From assembly GCA_022376925.1 (NCBI GenBank), contig JAIOJX010000026.1, positions 205,232,900 to 205,296,899 on the forward strand: a stretch of 64,000 bases of DNA, in the 5' to 3' direction. The position numbers and the translations under genes were made by a program. Below, in pieces: positions 45,635 through 60,346 of the stretch. Source of the stretch: Tragulus kanchil. Lineage: Eukaryota > Chordata > Mammalia > Artiodactyla > Tragulidae. Every line of letters starts with the position of its first letter. Within the stretch, counting starts at the first letter, position 1. The notes under the pieces are model-generated. The model ran no database searches and had not been told where the DNA came from. It worked only from the letters and a program-made list of their open reading frames with translations.

Positions 45635-47550
45635 TGGACCTTTTGTACTACTAACTCCATACGCCTCTCTTTATCCTTTCCCTGTTTCATTTCAATTCTA
45701 AATGAGATTTTTTCTGATAAAAGTCTGAAAATGCTGAAATGGCTTCAGGGCATGCATTAATTTGGGTCACAAAGATTCTTTGATTATTGCTCTTAACCTC
45801 ATTTTAATTTTCAGAGTTTTCTTTCCACCTTGAGGTTCTGTCACAAAGTTTGATAAGGGTGGAACAATGCCTAGTGATTTATCCATAACATTTATTGAAA
45901 GAGTTTGGGCCATGCTACCTCAGTCTCTTTGTGGGCCTAATGTTTCTAAATGTCCATTAAGTTTGTTGTTCCTCTGTAGTTAAATCGAGACTCTCTTATC
46001 TTACCCACTATGTTTTCTTTCTAGACAATCTTATCCTTCCACAGGTTTCAGTTATGATCTATATGCTGATGCCTTTAATATATTTTTTCAGTCTAGTTCT
46101 GTATCTAGAACAAAAAGTATACATCTTCAACTATACAGCTGCTCTTGGATAGTCCACAGATACCCACACTTCATCATTTTCCCCTCAAAGCCCAATTAAG
46201 TTCAGGATATATTTCTTGAAAGTCCACAGCACAAAAGACACTGGTGTCTTAACATGCCAGGTCCTGGGATAAGTACTGTAGTTTACATGGGTCTTCTCAT
46301 TAAATTCTTACAACCTTAAATGTAACCTTTTCTTCCATGATTCTTTGCAGTTTTCATCAATCATGTAGATAAGCAAAGTTGATTTTAAGTAACATGGCAA
46401 TAGTAATCAGTGGCACCTAAATGTCAAGGTTTAGGAAATGGTAGTTGAAGTTCATCAAACAAAAATCCCCTCCCTCAACAGTACCAGTTTGAGAATGAGT
46501 CAAGAAATGTGGAGACTCAGAACTGAAGGAGCGCTCTTTTTAGCTGTTAGGATGACTATTGAGAAGGGTTGCCCCATCTGCTTAGCCTCACCTTGGCCAA
46601 ACCATCAGGCCCATCCCATTCCCTCCTGGATTAAGAGGGATCTCAGAAAGTGCCAGAGGAAGCCAGCTCTACTTGACAGCTCATTACCCAGACTCATCTA
46701 GCTGTCTCTTTCCAGAATGTGAAACAATCTGACATCTTTTCAGCCTAATTATTATTTCTCTTTTGGACCTTTTGTACTACTAACTCCATACGCCTCTCTT
46801 TATCCTTTCCCTGTTTCATTTCAATTCTAAATGAGATTTTTTTTCTGATAAAAGTCTGAAAATGCTGAAATGGCTTCAGGGCATGCATTAATTTGGGTCA
46901 CAAAGATTCTTTGATTATTGCTCTTAACCTCATTTTAATTTTCAGAGTTTTCTTTCCACCTTGAGGTTCTGTCACAAAGTTTGATAAGGGTGGAACAATG
47001 CCTAGTGATTTATCCATAACATTTATTGAAAGAGTTTGGGCCATGCTACCTCAGTCTCTTTGTGGGCCTAATGTTTCTAAATGTCCATTAAGTTTGTTGT
47101 TCCTCTGTAGTTAAATCGAGACTCTCTTATCTTACCCACTATGTTTTCTTTCTAGACAATCTTATCCTTCCACAGGTTTCAGTTATGATCTATATGCTGA
47201 TGCCTTTAATATATTTTTTCAGTCTAGTTCTGTATCTAGAACAAAAAGTATACATCTTCAACTATACAGCTGCTCTTGGATAGTCCACAGATACCCACAC
47301 TTCATCATTTTCCCCTCAAAGCCCAATTAAGTTCAGGATATATTTCTTGAAAGTCCACAGCACAAAAGACACTGGTGTCTTAACATGCCAGGTCCTGGGA
47401 TAAGTACTGTAGTTTACATGGGTCTTCTCATTAAATTCTTACAACCTTAAATGTAACCTTTTCTTCCATGATTCTTTGCAGTTTTCATCAATCATGTAGA
47501 TAAGCAAAGTTGATTTTAAGTAACATGGCAATAGTAATCAGTGGCACCTA
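45303..47550. repeat. Tandem duplication 13, unit 1,126 bp
   Basis: Copy 1 is 45303-46419 and copy 2 is 46429-47550. The junction aatgtcaagg (46419-46428) is a compressed form of what follows copy 2 at 47551-47575 (gaaaaatgcctgtcaataagg). The first 332 bases overlap copy 2 of duplication 12, so this stretch exists three times. Copies 1 and 3 agree on gcgctcttttt; the middle one has gccttttt. Confidence 0.95.
46240..46400 (+). mobile_element. MIR-like fragment
   Basis: taacatgccaggtcctggga, taagtactgtagtttacatg, ggtcttctcattaaattctt, acaaccttaaatgta follow the MIR core (catttaatcctcacaac). Diverged. Duplicated at about 47366-47526. Confidence 0.45.
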
Positions 47551-49117
47551 GAAAAATGCCTGTCAATAAGGTTAAGGCAAATGTTCTCAGAATAGCTAGT
47601 ATATTAACTCAAAAGCAAATGAAAGAAAGGTAAAGAATACAAAACCACATTAAAAGATACCTTAAGGCATCACTTCTCAAAGTGTGGCTCCTTGACCCTA
47701 AGCTTCTGAAAACCCTTGCAGGAACTTGCAATATAAAAATTATTTTCATTATAATATTATTATTATTTGCTGTTTACATGATGTTGACATAGTCATAGTG
47801 TGAAAGCAACAGGGTGAACATTTCTTGTGCTTTTGAGCGTGACTCCAAGGCCACGGCCTCAAACGCTACAAATGGTGATTTTATCTTCACTGCTATGCAG
47901 TTGTGGTTTTTTAAAAATTCAGTTTTTGGTGAAATAATGAAAAGTATAAATGCTATTAAATGCAACCTTTAAGACAATCATCATATTTAAACACTTCTGC
48001 TAAAATGCTAAAATATGATGCTTGTCTTGAGGAAAAGCACTTTGTGATCTTTCCAAGTTAGAGCTGAACAAACTGGTTTTCTTCACAGAAACTGATTTTC
48101 GTTTAAAAAATGACTTGAAAAAAAAATGACTTGACAAACTATAGTTATTCAGACTTGGGTATTTGTCAGACATTGTCTGAAAAATGAATTGAAGCTATCC
48201 TGTTATCTTGGAGAAAACAGCTGACAGTTTTTGAAAGCAATTAGAGTGACAGTGAAAATTAGGATTTTGGTAAACTTAAATCTCTCACTTTGAGTTTGAC
48301 AGCTTCCCAACATGTTAAGACTTCTGATGAGCCGGGTGGTGATATGAACAAATGTGACACACACACACATATATATACATACACACACAAAGGTGTTTAA
48401 AATATTGCAATATATCATCTATATATATAAATAAAATTATAAAATATGTCAATATGAGTAATATCTGCAAAACTTAGTGAACTAATGAAATGTTCCAAGG
48501 GATACATGTACAATTCAGCAAAATAAAGGTACAATCAAAATACAGAACAGAGCAGTGGATGTCAGAGTATGAAACCTGTTGATAGGCTTTAAGTTCTACA
48601 CTGCAACCAACTTTTAAGAAATTACCACTTTTTGACTTCTGATTTAGTGTCAGAGAATAGTCACAACTATCTGCAGAGGCTATTAAAATACTTCACTTTT
48701 TCCAACTATATATTTGTGTGAGGAGAGATTTTCTGCATAAACTCTAACCAAAGCAAAGCATCACAGGGGATAAAGATACAAATATGAGTATCCAGCTTCC
48801 TTTTATTGATTTAGACCCTAAGGAGACTTGAAAAAATGTAAAAATATCATTGTTCTTACTGATTTTTTAATTTGATTCAGTTTTAGTTTTCCATTAAAGA
48901 TATGTTACTAATAAGGATGTAATGAACTTCTGATTGTTATTTTAACTGAATCAATCAATAAGCAATTTTGTCATTGTTCAGTTTTAATGTCTAATGTTAA
49001 TACAAATAATAGCAATAGACATAGTGCACACAAGCAAAAGCTCTTTAGGACTCTCAATAACTTTTAAGATTAGAAAGGGATATTGAGGCCCCAAATGAAA
49101 GAACCACTACCTTTCGA
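47551..49117 (+). mobile_element. Old hAT-type DNA transposon relic, about 1.45 kb
   Basis: From about 47665 the sequence opens with cacttctcaaagtgtggctc and closes at about 49111 with aaatgaaagaaccactac. These are the two ends typical of an old mammalian hAT family (ctcaaagtgtgg ... gaaccact). Inner landmarks also fit: atccagcttccttttattga, aggagacttgaaaaaatgta, caagcaaaagctctttagga. The inner part is eroded and no transposase frame survives. A CA/TA microsatellite lies at 48355-48390. Subfamily not assigned. The first 110 bases are not covered by this assignment. Confidence 0.55.
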
Positions 49118-49566
49118 CTGGAGAAGGAAATAGCAACTCACTCCAGTATTCTTTTTTTTTTTTTTCTTTTTTGGGGCGGGTTGGGGAAGGAGGGGGTGGG
49201 CGGGCCACTTCTATTGGTCTTTCATTTCTCTGTTTTCATCCGTCTTTGTTCTTTGGCTCCTGCGGGCCTCCATTGCGGTGGCGCCTGTTGTCGCAGAGCG
49301 CCAGCTCTGGGCGCATGTGCTCCAGAGCTCCGGCTTGGCGATTGGACACATCAGTCCAGCCACTCCGCGGCACGTGGGATCTTCCCAGGCCAGGGATCGA
49401 ACCGGCGCCCCTTGCACTGCAAGGCGGTGTCCTTATCCACTGGACCACCAAGGGAAGCCCTCACTCCAGTATTCTTACCTGGGAAATCCCATGGACAGTG
49501 AAGCCTTTCCAGTTACAGTCCATAGAATTAGTTGCAAAAGAATTAGTCACAACTGAACAACTAAAC
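49118..49566 (+). mobile_element. Bov-A SINE split by a younger SINE
   Basis: Bov-A parts at 49118-49153 (ggagaaggaaatagcaactc) and 49460-49566 (ttcttacctgggaaatccca, tggacagtgaagcc, gtcacaactgaacaactaaa) are separated by the CHR-like SINE at 49154-49459. Confidence 0.9.
49154..49459 (-). mobile_element. CHR-like SINE nested in Bov-A
   Basis: Full head on the minus strand with A-box tggtccagtgg and an intact B-box ggttcgatccc (ccagggatcgaacc on plus). The tail is C-rich, then A-rich with one interruption. Target-site duplication ctcactccagtattctt is perfect over 17 bp at 49137-49153 and 49460-49476 and is made of Bov-A sequence, proving nested order. Confidence 0.95.
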
Positions 49567-51801
49567 AACACCCTTTATACAGTTAACTCAGGGTGGCTGA
49601 TGAACGTAGCTGGCAACAAGCAGTGGTGTGGCTCAATCTGAACAATTGGAACCAATTTGAACAAAATGAAGGTAGATGCCTGAGGAGTACTCTTCAGAAA
49701 TCAAGGCCAGGGCTCACAATTTTGCAAAGTCAGTACAGAATGCCTGATTCTCTCATCCTGCCTGTAATATCCCTTTGATCCCCTCAGGTGACAAAAGAGG
49801 ATAGGTATGGTACCACTTTCAAGCACACATACCACAAATACATAAACAACCTTCCATGTCTTTTAGGGAAGTCAAAGGATATGCCAGAACTCTTGGCTCT
49901 GTTTACACGGGGAGAAGTCTGGTTCTCTCTTGCTGGTAAAAGAATTGTGATTTTGCCAATGCTACCTGGAAGGTGGGGGAGTGGAAATGCCATGTGAAAT
50001 AATATCACAAGTTTTCACTTCAAAGTTGCAGGAGTGGGAAACTGGGAGAAACACAAATGGAGGCAGCCATCCGAGGTGGTAATGTTTCAGAGCACAGAGA
50101 AACAAAACATACTCTCAATGCAGGGATGCCATGCAGTGATCTGCATCATTAGATTATAACCGTCTGGATTACATTTTTAAATAGGCCACTTACTACAGTT
50201 ACCAGAATGAGTGAAGGCAATCCCTTTGTTTGTATGCTATTTATATTATGTTTAGATGTACTATTTCTTGGAGAAATTTTCAACAGTGATAGCCATCTCT
50301 CAAACCCAGTGACTACTTCAGTTTCATATATTAAACCTCGGTCACAATGTTCAAGTGAATCTGCCATAAACTGAAGAAAATAATTCAAGTTCACTCAAGA
50401 TCAAGTCAAGATGTATTCTATTTAGCCATCTTGTTTTTCAGTTCATGCATATTAACAGGTATGACGTGAGTGTGAATTTACTGAAGCACAAGTCAAAACC
50501 TGGCATTTGTGTTGTAATGGTGTGGACTAATAGACTCGCTAAAACTTGTATGGACAGAAACTGATACTTCTTTCTTTCTAAGCACATCAAGTAGTACTGG
50601 ACATTTTGTTTTGATGTATCTCCTTTCAACCTTTTGCAAAGATATTCCTAGATTATGAATACTTCTGCAAAAGAATTAGTCACAACTGAACAACTAAACA
50701 ACACCCTTTATACAGTTAACTCAGGGTGGCTGATGAACGTAGCTGGCAACAAGCAGTGGTGTGGCTCAATCTGAACAATTGGAACCAATTTGAACAAAAT
50801 GAAGGTAGATGCCTGAGGAGTACTCTTCAGAAATCAAGGCCAGGGCTCACAATTTTGCAAAGTCAGTACAGAATGCCTGATTCTCTCATCCTGCCTGTAA
50901 TATCCCTTTGATCCCCTCAGGTGACAAAAGAGGATAGGTATGGTACCACTTTCAAGCACACATACCACAAATACATAAACAACCTTCCATGTCTTTTAGG
51001 GAAGTCAAAGGATATGCCAGAACTCTTGGCTCTGTTTACACGGGGAGAAGTCTGGTTCTCTCTTGCTGGTAAAAGAATTGTGATTTTGCCAATGCTACCT
51101 GGAAGGTGGGGGAGTGGAAATGCCATGTGAAATAATATCACAAGTTTTCACTTCAAAGTTGCAGGAGTGGGAAACTGGGAGAAACACAAATGGAGGCAGC
51201 CATCCGAGGTGGTAATGTTTCAGAGCACAGAGAAACAAAACATACTCTCAATGCAGGGATGCCATGCAGTGATCTGCATCATTAGATTATAACCGTCTGG
51301 ATTACATTTTTAAATAGGCCACTTACTACAGTTACCAGAATGAGTGAAGGCAATCCCTTTGTTTGTATGCTATTTATATTATGTTTAGATGTACTATTTC
51401 TTGGAGAAATTTTCAACAGTGATAGCCATCTCTCAAACCCAGTGACTACTTCAGTTTCATATATTAAACCTCGGTCACAATGTTCAAGTGAATCTGCCAT
51501 AAACTGAAGAAAATAATTCAAGTTCACTCAAGATCAAGTCAAGATGTATTCTATTTAGCCATCTTGTTTTTCAGTTCATGCATATTAACAGGTATGACGT
51601 GAGTGTGAATTTACTGAAGCACAAGTCAAAACCTGGCATTTGTGTTGTAATGGTGTGGACTAATAGACTCGCTAAAACTTGTATGGACAGAAACTGATAC
51701 TTCTTTCTTTCTAAGCACATCAAGTAGTACTGGACATTTTGTTTTGATGTATCTCCTTTCAACCTTTTGCAAAGATATTCCTAGATTATGAATAATTCTG
51801 C
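49533..51801. repeat. Tandem duplication 14, unit 1,133 bp, clean junction
   Basis: Copy 1 is 49533-50668 and copy 2 is 50666-51801, with tgc shared. I saw no inner difference except aatacttctgc (copy 1 end) against aataattctgc (copy 2 end). The content is unique non-coding DNA, so all short ORFs here appear twice. Confidence 0.95.
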
Positions 51802-52057
51802 TTCCCTTGAAAGTGAGTGAAAAGTAGGACTGTTTTCTTCAGAATAAGGGTAGGTAGTTATTGTAATAACCAAGAAACATGAGATAGAAAAAAAATATGA
51901 TCAGATCATTTATCTGGTCATCTCCTGTTTTGTACCCACATCACTATAACAGCAGCCTTAGCAGCATATTCTCACCTGACTGTTAGCTTTCCCACAGGCC
52001 TTACTCTTTACAAGTACTTCTGTTTTGCTTTAGATTATTTTTGCTTAGGATTTTAGT

Positions 52058-52220
52058 GGACTTCCCTTGTGGCTCAGACGGTTAAGAATCCACCTGCAAT
52101 GGTGGAGACCTGGGATTTATCCTTGGGTTGGGCCAGCTACCAACTCCAGTATTCTTGCCTGGAGAATTTGATAGCTTGCCCATGGGGTCTCAGAGTCAGA
52201 TACAATGGAGTGACTTTAAC
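52058..52220 (+). mobile_element. Bov-tA SINE
   Basis: Head ggacttcccttgtggctcag, gttaagaatccacctgcaat, gggatttatccttgggttgg, then Bov-A ccaactccagtattcttgcc and catggggtctcagagtcaga. Shortened in the middle. Confidence 0.88.
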
Positions 52221-53159
52221 ATTTTGTTTTTGGTTTAAATACTCCCCTTCCATGTCTACTTTCTGTAGGTCCTAGGTTCCAAGGCTGTTTTGGATATTGG
52301 ATCATAAGCAGAATATTGCATTTTACAATATAAGGAAACACATTTCTTATTGTTTTACAGCATAATTAAGAACAAAGAAACAAATTTCTAGATCATTTAA
52401 ATATTTATACTTTCAAAGGTATTAGGTTCCCCTAGATAAAGCATTCACTTTTATTCATATTAATTTTTGAAATAGAGACTAAAATATCTCAAAAAGCTTT
52501 CCAAGAATGTTATCTTTTACACTCCACTTAAGCATTCATTGCCAGCAACAAAGCTCACAATGTATACTGTGTAAAAATAGGCTCTGAATGAATGAGATGT
52601 ATGCATTAGAGCAATTTTATATTATTTAGCCTACATTTGTGTTTTTATCTTTTCTTGCTTTAACTCACTTGCCTGGATCAAAACATGAAAATGTAAAAAG
52701 ATAGCATAGTGTTTGAATTGGTCAACTGTTGTAATATTGTTCGAATGATAAGTAGCATTTACTTACCTTCTATTTCTGGTTTGACTCTCCCCTGGTAATA
52801 CTGGACATTAGCAAGACTTCCTTCGTTTCTTCACAAAAGCCTTCTCTACTCTCCTGTTTTTATCAGAACATGTCAATTAGTCTCCTGAAGTTCTAAGACA
52901 CTGTTGTATCCACTAGCAAAAATCTTCCGCACATTACCAATGCTTCCCTTTTCCTCAGCAGAATAATCCAAGACATGGAAGATGTGGCCGTATGATCCAT
53001 GGCAACACAGGAGCTTTTGGCTTCAGTGTCTTGAGAAATTCTGATATGAAGAAATGTTTCAAAGAAATTATATTGGTTTCTGGAAGGGACCCAGTTCTAG
53101 TGTTTACAAGGCATTAAAATGTTTCCTATCAGTTGCTGTCAATTATTAAGCATCCCCCA
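52221..53159. other. Non-coding sequence, no recognised repeat
   Basis: AT-rich sequence with no supported gene. Confidence 0.5.
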
Positions 53160-53530
53160 CATTCAATCCAGGTTTTTGGTTGGACTCTATGATGAAAAAT
53201 ACGAATAAAATACAGTCACTTATCTCAAGATGCTCATTGTCTAGTAAACAGAGACACACTGATGACACGATTCAGTATAGGTTGTGAATATCACACATTC
53301 ACTCATACACACTGAGACCTGCCAAGCCAGGCACTGTGATCATGATAGCAGACAGGAACTCAGAGGAAAGGCTCTTGGCCCAAGAGGGTTTAGAGATAAC
53401 TCCTGGAAGAAATAACATTTTTGATGCTATATACAGAAGATAGGGCAAGGGCATTATGGGTAAGTAAAGGGCACAGTCAAAAGAAGAATAGTGAAATACC
53501 ATGGACAATGCAGAAATCTAATTTCGATCT
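53160..53530 (+). mobile_element. Ancient mammalian repeat, family unassigned
   Basis: agatgctcattgtctagtaa, cagagacacactgatgacac, ccaggcactgtgatcatgat, aacatttttgatgc follow the order of a common old mammalian repeat. Weak, diverged match. Confidence 0.35.
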
Positions 53531-53799
53531 GAAACTGAAGTAGTTATTGGGTTTGAGAGATTGCTATTGCTGTTGAAAATTTCACCAAGTAATAGTACAT
53601 CTAAGTGCAGAAATGCTTTTTCTAGAATATTAAATACTAGCGTTAGAGAAATGATGGCTTTGAAGTTCTGTGAAGGAGCAAGAGTTAAGTTGGAAATTAT
53701 CAAGAAGTATTCACCTTCTCAAGAGTCCCTTGAAAGAAGAGGGGAAGAACTGAAGGCATACTTTCAGCAAAGCACTGCAAATTTATTACACTAACATAA

Positions 53800-55946
53800 T
53801 TGCTGTATAAAATTTGGATAAGAACTTCCTATCATGTGGTACAGACAGAAAAAGGAAGTTAGATTTATACCATGGAAATAAACAGGAGGCTAGCTTGACT
53901 GAAGACACACATACAAACATACACACACACACACACATAGCAATTTATTTATGTTAGCTGAAAAATATGTACTCAGTAAACAACATATCTAGAGCAACTA
54001 CCCAAGTCATGATTACCCTGTAATTGAGTGAAAAAACAATTTAACCAACTTAAAGTAGATCTCTGCTCACTTTAGTTCCATATCCACTCCCTAGCTTCTA
54101 CATCTAAGACCAGAAATGCTTCTGTAGGGACATGAGGGAGAAGATAAATAGATCTTTATATCACCCAGTTTTGCCTGTCCCTTTCTATCTGTCCTTCAAG
54201 GGACTGACTGGAGAAAAGTCTGTTCTGTGATGTGAACTGCATACCAACTATTCACTGTTGACCACATCCGCTGGGCAAGACTCGCCGATCCCAAGGAATG
54301 TACAAACTCAGGTTCCAAAACACAGGCTGACTGATCATTCTGGCTGTCTAAATTGGGATCTAATTAAATGTTTTAACTGGAAGTCTCTCCTCACTGCAGC
54401 AGAACAGAGTCATTTTGAAGCAAACATTTCAATGAAACACTTCTTTGGGAGAATCCAGTTCAATTACAAGAAAGAACTGCTTCTGGTTGGCAGCACAATC
54501 TATTCCTGCTTGATCTCTCCTCCCCTCCCCAATGCATATACACAGGCTAAATGCTGAGCTTATCCTAAGAACTATAACTGCACAGAAAAGATGCCATTGT
54601 ATCTCACAGAGGTCCAAGTCATCTGACACAGTTTGTTCTTACCTAGGATTTCAATCCAATCCACTGGGGCTGGAAATAGATACACATCATTTGCATAAAG
54701 GAGCTTTTAGAACAGCACTTAAACATGTTGGGGATTGTTTAAATGTAGTGAAAGTGGGAGGTGAAGTTATTCATTTCATTTCCATTAGTAATTAGATGCT
54801 GATTGAAGTATTTCTCCTGCTTAGCAATCCCTGACAGAACTTCAGTGTTCCAAGGCAGCAGAACTCTAATAATTTTTGCTGTATAAAATTTGGATAAGAA
54901 CTTCCTATCATGTGGTACAGACAGAAAAAGGAAGTTAGATTTATACCATGGAAATAAACAGGAGGCTAGCTTGACTGAAGACACACATACAAACATACAC
55001 ACACACACACACATAGCAATTTATTTATGTTAGCTGAAAAATATGTACTCAGTAAACAACATATCTAGAGCAACTACCCAAGTCATGATTACCCTGTAAT
55101 TGAGTGAAAAAACAATTTAACCAACTTAAAGTAGATCTCTGCTCACTTTAGTTCCATATCCACTCCCTAGCTTCTACATCTAAGACCAGAAATGCTTCTG
55201 TAGGGACATGAGGGAGAAGATAAATAGATCTTTATATCACCCAGTTTTGCCTGTCCCTTTCTATCTGTCCTTCAAGGGACTGACTGGAGAAAAGTCTGTT
55301 CTGTGATGTGAACTGCATACCAACTATTCACTGTTGACCACATCCGCTGGGCAAGACTCGCCGATCCCAAGGAATGTACAAACTCAGGTTCCAAAACACA
55401 GGCTGACTGATCATTCTGGCTGTCTAAATTGGGATCTAATTAAATGTTTTAACTGGAAGTCTCTCCTCACTGCAGCAGAACAGAGTCATTTTGAAGCAAA
55501 CATTTCAATGAAACACTTCTTTGGGAGAATCCAGTTCAATTACAAGAAAGAACTGCTTCTGGTTGGCAGCACAATCTATTCCTGCTTGATCTCTCCTCCC
55601 CTCCCCAATGCATATACACAGGCTAAATGCTGAGCTTATCCTAAGAACTATAACTGCACAGAAAAGATGCCATTGTATCTCACAGAGGTCCAAGTCATCT
55701 GACACAGTTTGTTCTTACCTAGGATTTCAATCCAATCCACTGGGGCTGGAAATAGATACACATCATTTGCATAAAGGAGCTTTTAGAACAGCACTTAAAC
55801 ATGTTGGGGATTGTTTAAATGTAGTGAAAGTGGGAGGTGAAGTTATTCATTTCATTTCCATTAGTAATTAGATGCTGATTGAAGTATTTCTCCTGCTTAG
55901 CAATCCCTGACAGAACTTCAGTGTTCCAAGGCAGCAGAACTCTAAT
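53800..55946. repeat. Tandem duplication 15, unit 1,076 bp (shortest)
   Basis: Copy 1 is 53800-54870 and copy 2 is 54876-55946. The junction aataatttttgctg (about 54867-54880) is a noisy form of the left flank aacataattgctg (53793-53806). Each copy contains the same CA microsatellite (53923-53938 and 54999-55014). Content is unique non-coding DNA. Confidence 0.95.
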
Positions 55947-56033
55947 TCTCCTTGGATGAGGAGTCTCTATGAACTTACAGACCAAGCCTCTTTAGAGGGG
56001 CAGCTAGAATTAGATTAACCTAATTGGATCAAA

Positions 56034-56250
56034 GGGCTTCTCCGGTGTTGCTAGTGGTAAAGGTCCCATCTGCCAAGGCAGGAGACTTAAGAAATGCAGG
56101 TTTGCTTCCTGGGTCAGGAAGGTATGCTGGAGAAGGAAATGGCAACCCACTCCAGTACTCAGGTCTGGAGAATTCCATGGACAGAGGAGCTTGGCAGGCT
56201 ACAGTCTAAAGGGTCACAAAGAGTTGGACATAACTGAAGTGATTTAGCAC
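56034..56250 (+). mobile_element. Bov-tA SINE
   Basis: Head gggcttctccggtgttgcta, aggtttgcttcctgggtcag, then Bov-A ggcaacccactccagtactc, ttccatggacagaggagctt, gagttggacataactgaagt. Confidence 0.9.
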
Positions 56251-56484
56251 ATGTAGATCAAGAATAGAGTTCAAACAGAAACCCTGTAGGCCAGGAAGAG
56301 GAAGTCGCTAAGTCTCCTAAGTGAGAGGGTTCCTCATAGAAAAGTACTTTAGAAAATAAGGAGCCTTTAATATCATAAAGTCTCATATGTACTACTGGAC
56401 ATCATCACTCAGTTGTTCTGGATGTAAAAATTAGTGTCAAACACGAAAACAACTCGAACAAATGCACAAAGAAAACTTCAAGTT

Positions 56485-56963
<479 letters not shown>

Positions 56964-57156
56964 AATTTTCTAAAAAGAGGATTCTTTTTTGAAAGCCTGT
57001 TCAGAAGTATTTCTCCTGCTTAGCAATCCCTGACAGAACTTCAGTGTTCCAAGGCAGCAGAACTCTAATTCTCCTTGGATGAGGAGTCTCTATGAACTTA
57101 CAGACCAAGCCTCTTTAGAGGGGCAGCTAGAATTAGATTAACCTAATTGGATCAAA

Positions 57157-57373
57157 GGGCTTCTCCGGTGTTGCTAGTGGTAAAGGTCCCATCTGCCAAG
57201 GCAGGAGACTTAAGAAATGCAGGTTTGCTTCCTGGGTCAGGAAGGTATGCTGGAGAAGGAAATGGCAACCCACTCCAGTACTCAGGTCTGGAGAATTCCA
57301 TGGACAGAGGAGCTTGGCAGGCTACAGTCTAAAGGGTCACAAAGAGTTGGACATAACTGAAGTGATTTAGCAC
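57157..57373 (+). mobile_element. Bov-tA SINE, duplicate of 56034-56250
   Basis: Same insertion carried by copy 2 of duplication 16. Confidence 0.9.
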
Positions 57374-57607
57374 ATGTAGATCAAGAATAGAGTTCAAACA
57401 GAAACCCTGTAGGCCAGGAAGAGGAAGTCGCTAAGTCTCCTAAGTGAGAGGGTTCCTCATAGAAAAGTACTTTAGAAAATAAGGAGCCTTTAATATCATA
57501 AAGTCTCATATGTACTACTGGACATCATCACTCAGTTGTTCTGGATGTAAAAATTAGTGTCAAACACGAAAACAACTCGAACAAATGCACAAAGAAAACT
57601 TCAAGTT

Positions 57608-59136
<1,529 letters not shown>

Positions 59137-59251
59137 AACTTCAAGTTGCTCAGTAGCTGCTCTTGTACAAGAATTATCTAGAGTGGAGGCTGCCATTAAC
59201 ACTGAGTGACTTGAATACTTAATATGAGTCAGAAAATATGCACAGTGATAG

Positions 59252-59583
59252 GGGCTTCCCCTGGTGGTCCAGTGGGTAAGGACACCGCCTTGCAGTGCAA
59301 GGGGCGCCGGTTCGAGCCCTGGCCTGGGAAAGATCCCATGTGCCGCGGAGCGGCTGGACTGATGTGTCCAATCACCGAGCCGGAGCTCTGGAGCGCATGC
59401 GCCCAGAGCCGGTGCTCTGCAACGACAGACCACCGCGATGGGAGGCCCATAGCAGCCAAAGAACGAAGATGAATGAAAATAGAGAAATGAAAGACCAATA
59501 GAAGTGCCCTGCCAACTCCCCTCCCTACCCAACCCGACCCCCGCCCAAAGTAAATAAATAAATAAATCTTTAAAAAAAAAAAA
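59252..59583 (+). mobile_element. CHR-like SINE, young full-length copy
   Basis: Head with A-box tggtccagtgg and B-box ggttcgagccc, body with gcgcatgcgcccagagccgg, and the long tail aaagtaaataaataaataaa, tcttt, A-run. Target-site duplication spans 21 bp with one mismatch (59231-59251 and 59584-59604), so the insertion is recent. Confidence 0.95.
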
Positions 59584-59779
59584 AGAAAATATGCACTGTG
59601 ATAGTGTACATATATGAAAAAGATGCATGAAATACAGCAGACACATGAAAGGCTTATTGATATAGTCAGGTAAGTTTCATGACAGAGACAGTACAGCATG
59701 GCATAAAAGCCATCCTAAGAATATGGGCTTCAGAAAACCAAGAAAAAAATCAGACAATAGAAATAGATAGTCCAGATAA

Positions 59780-60218
59780 TACCAGTTTATATGAAAATGT
59801 AAAGGCCAAGAATAGCCAGAAAAAATGTTGCAGTATTCATCAGATATTACGGCATGTTATGAAGCAACAGTAATAAAGTGTAATGATAGATATGAGCAAT
59901 GAACTAGAACAGAGGGTCCAGGAATAAAGACAGACATATAGTCTCTATGCTTTTGATAAAGATGGCACTGCCAAGCAGAGGGCAATGTACCATCTCTCAG
60001 TGAACAATGCTGGGTCATTTGGGTATGCATATGGAAAAAGAAAATAAAATTTAACTCCTACCTCACATCACACATGAAAATCAACTTTAGGTACAATTTT
60101 AGATAGAGCTAAATATGAAAGGTAAAACAATAACATTTCCAGAAGAAAACATAAAAAAGTATCTTCATCATTTTCAACAAAGATTTCTTAAATAGGATCA
60201 TAAAGCACTAGTCTTAAA
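59780..60218 (+). mobile_element. Old L1 ORF2 fragment (copy 1, truncated)
   Basis: Diverged L1: agaacagagggtccaggaat, aaagacagacatatag, atttaactcctacctcacat, acatttccagaagaaaacat, aaagatttcttaaatagg. Cut at the junction of duplication 17. The continuous copy is 60875-61970. Confidence 0.65.
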
Positions 60219-60346
60219 GGATACAAGTTGCTTAGTTTTTTAGCTCAGTAGCTGCTCTTGTACAAGAATTATCTAGAGTGGAGGCTGCCATTAACACTGA
60301 GTGACTTGAATACTTAATATGAGTCAGAAAATATGCACAGTGATAG

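Noticed and set aside
44208..46701. Three near-identical 86-87 codon ORFs that look like a tandem gene family
   Set aside because: They are three readings of one segment where duplications 12 and 13 overlap. The 86-codon form differs by an in-frame 3-base loss at an apparent sequence error.
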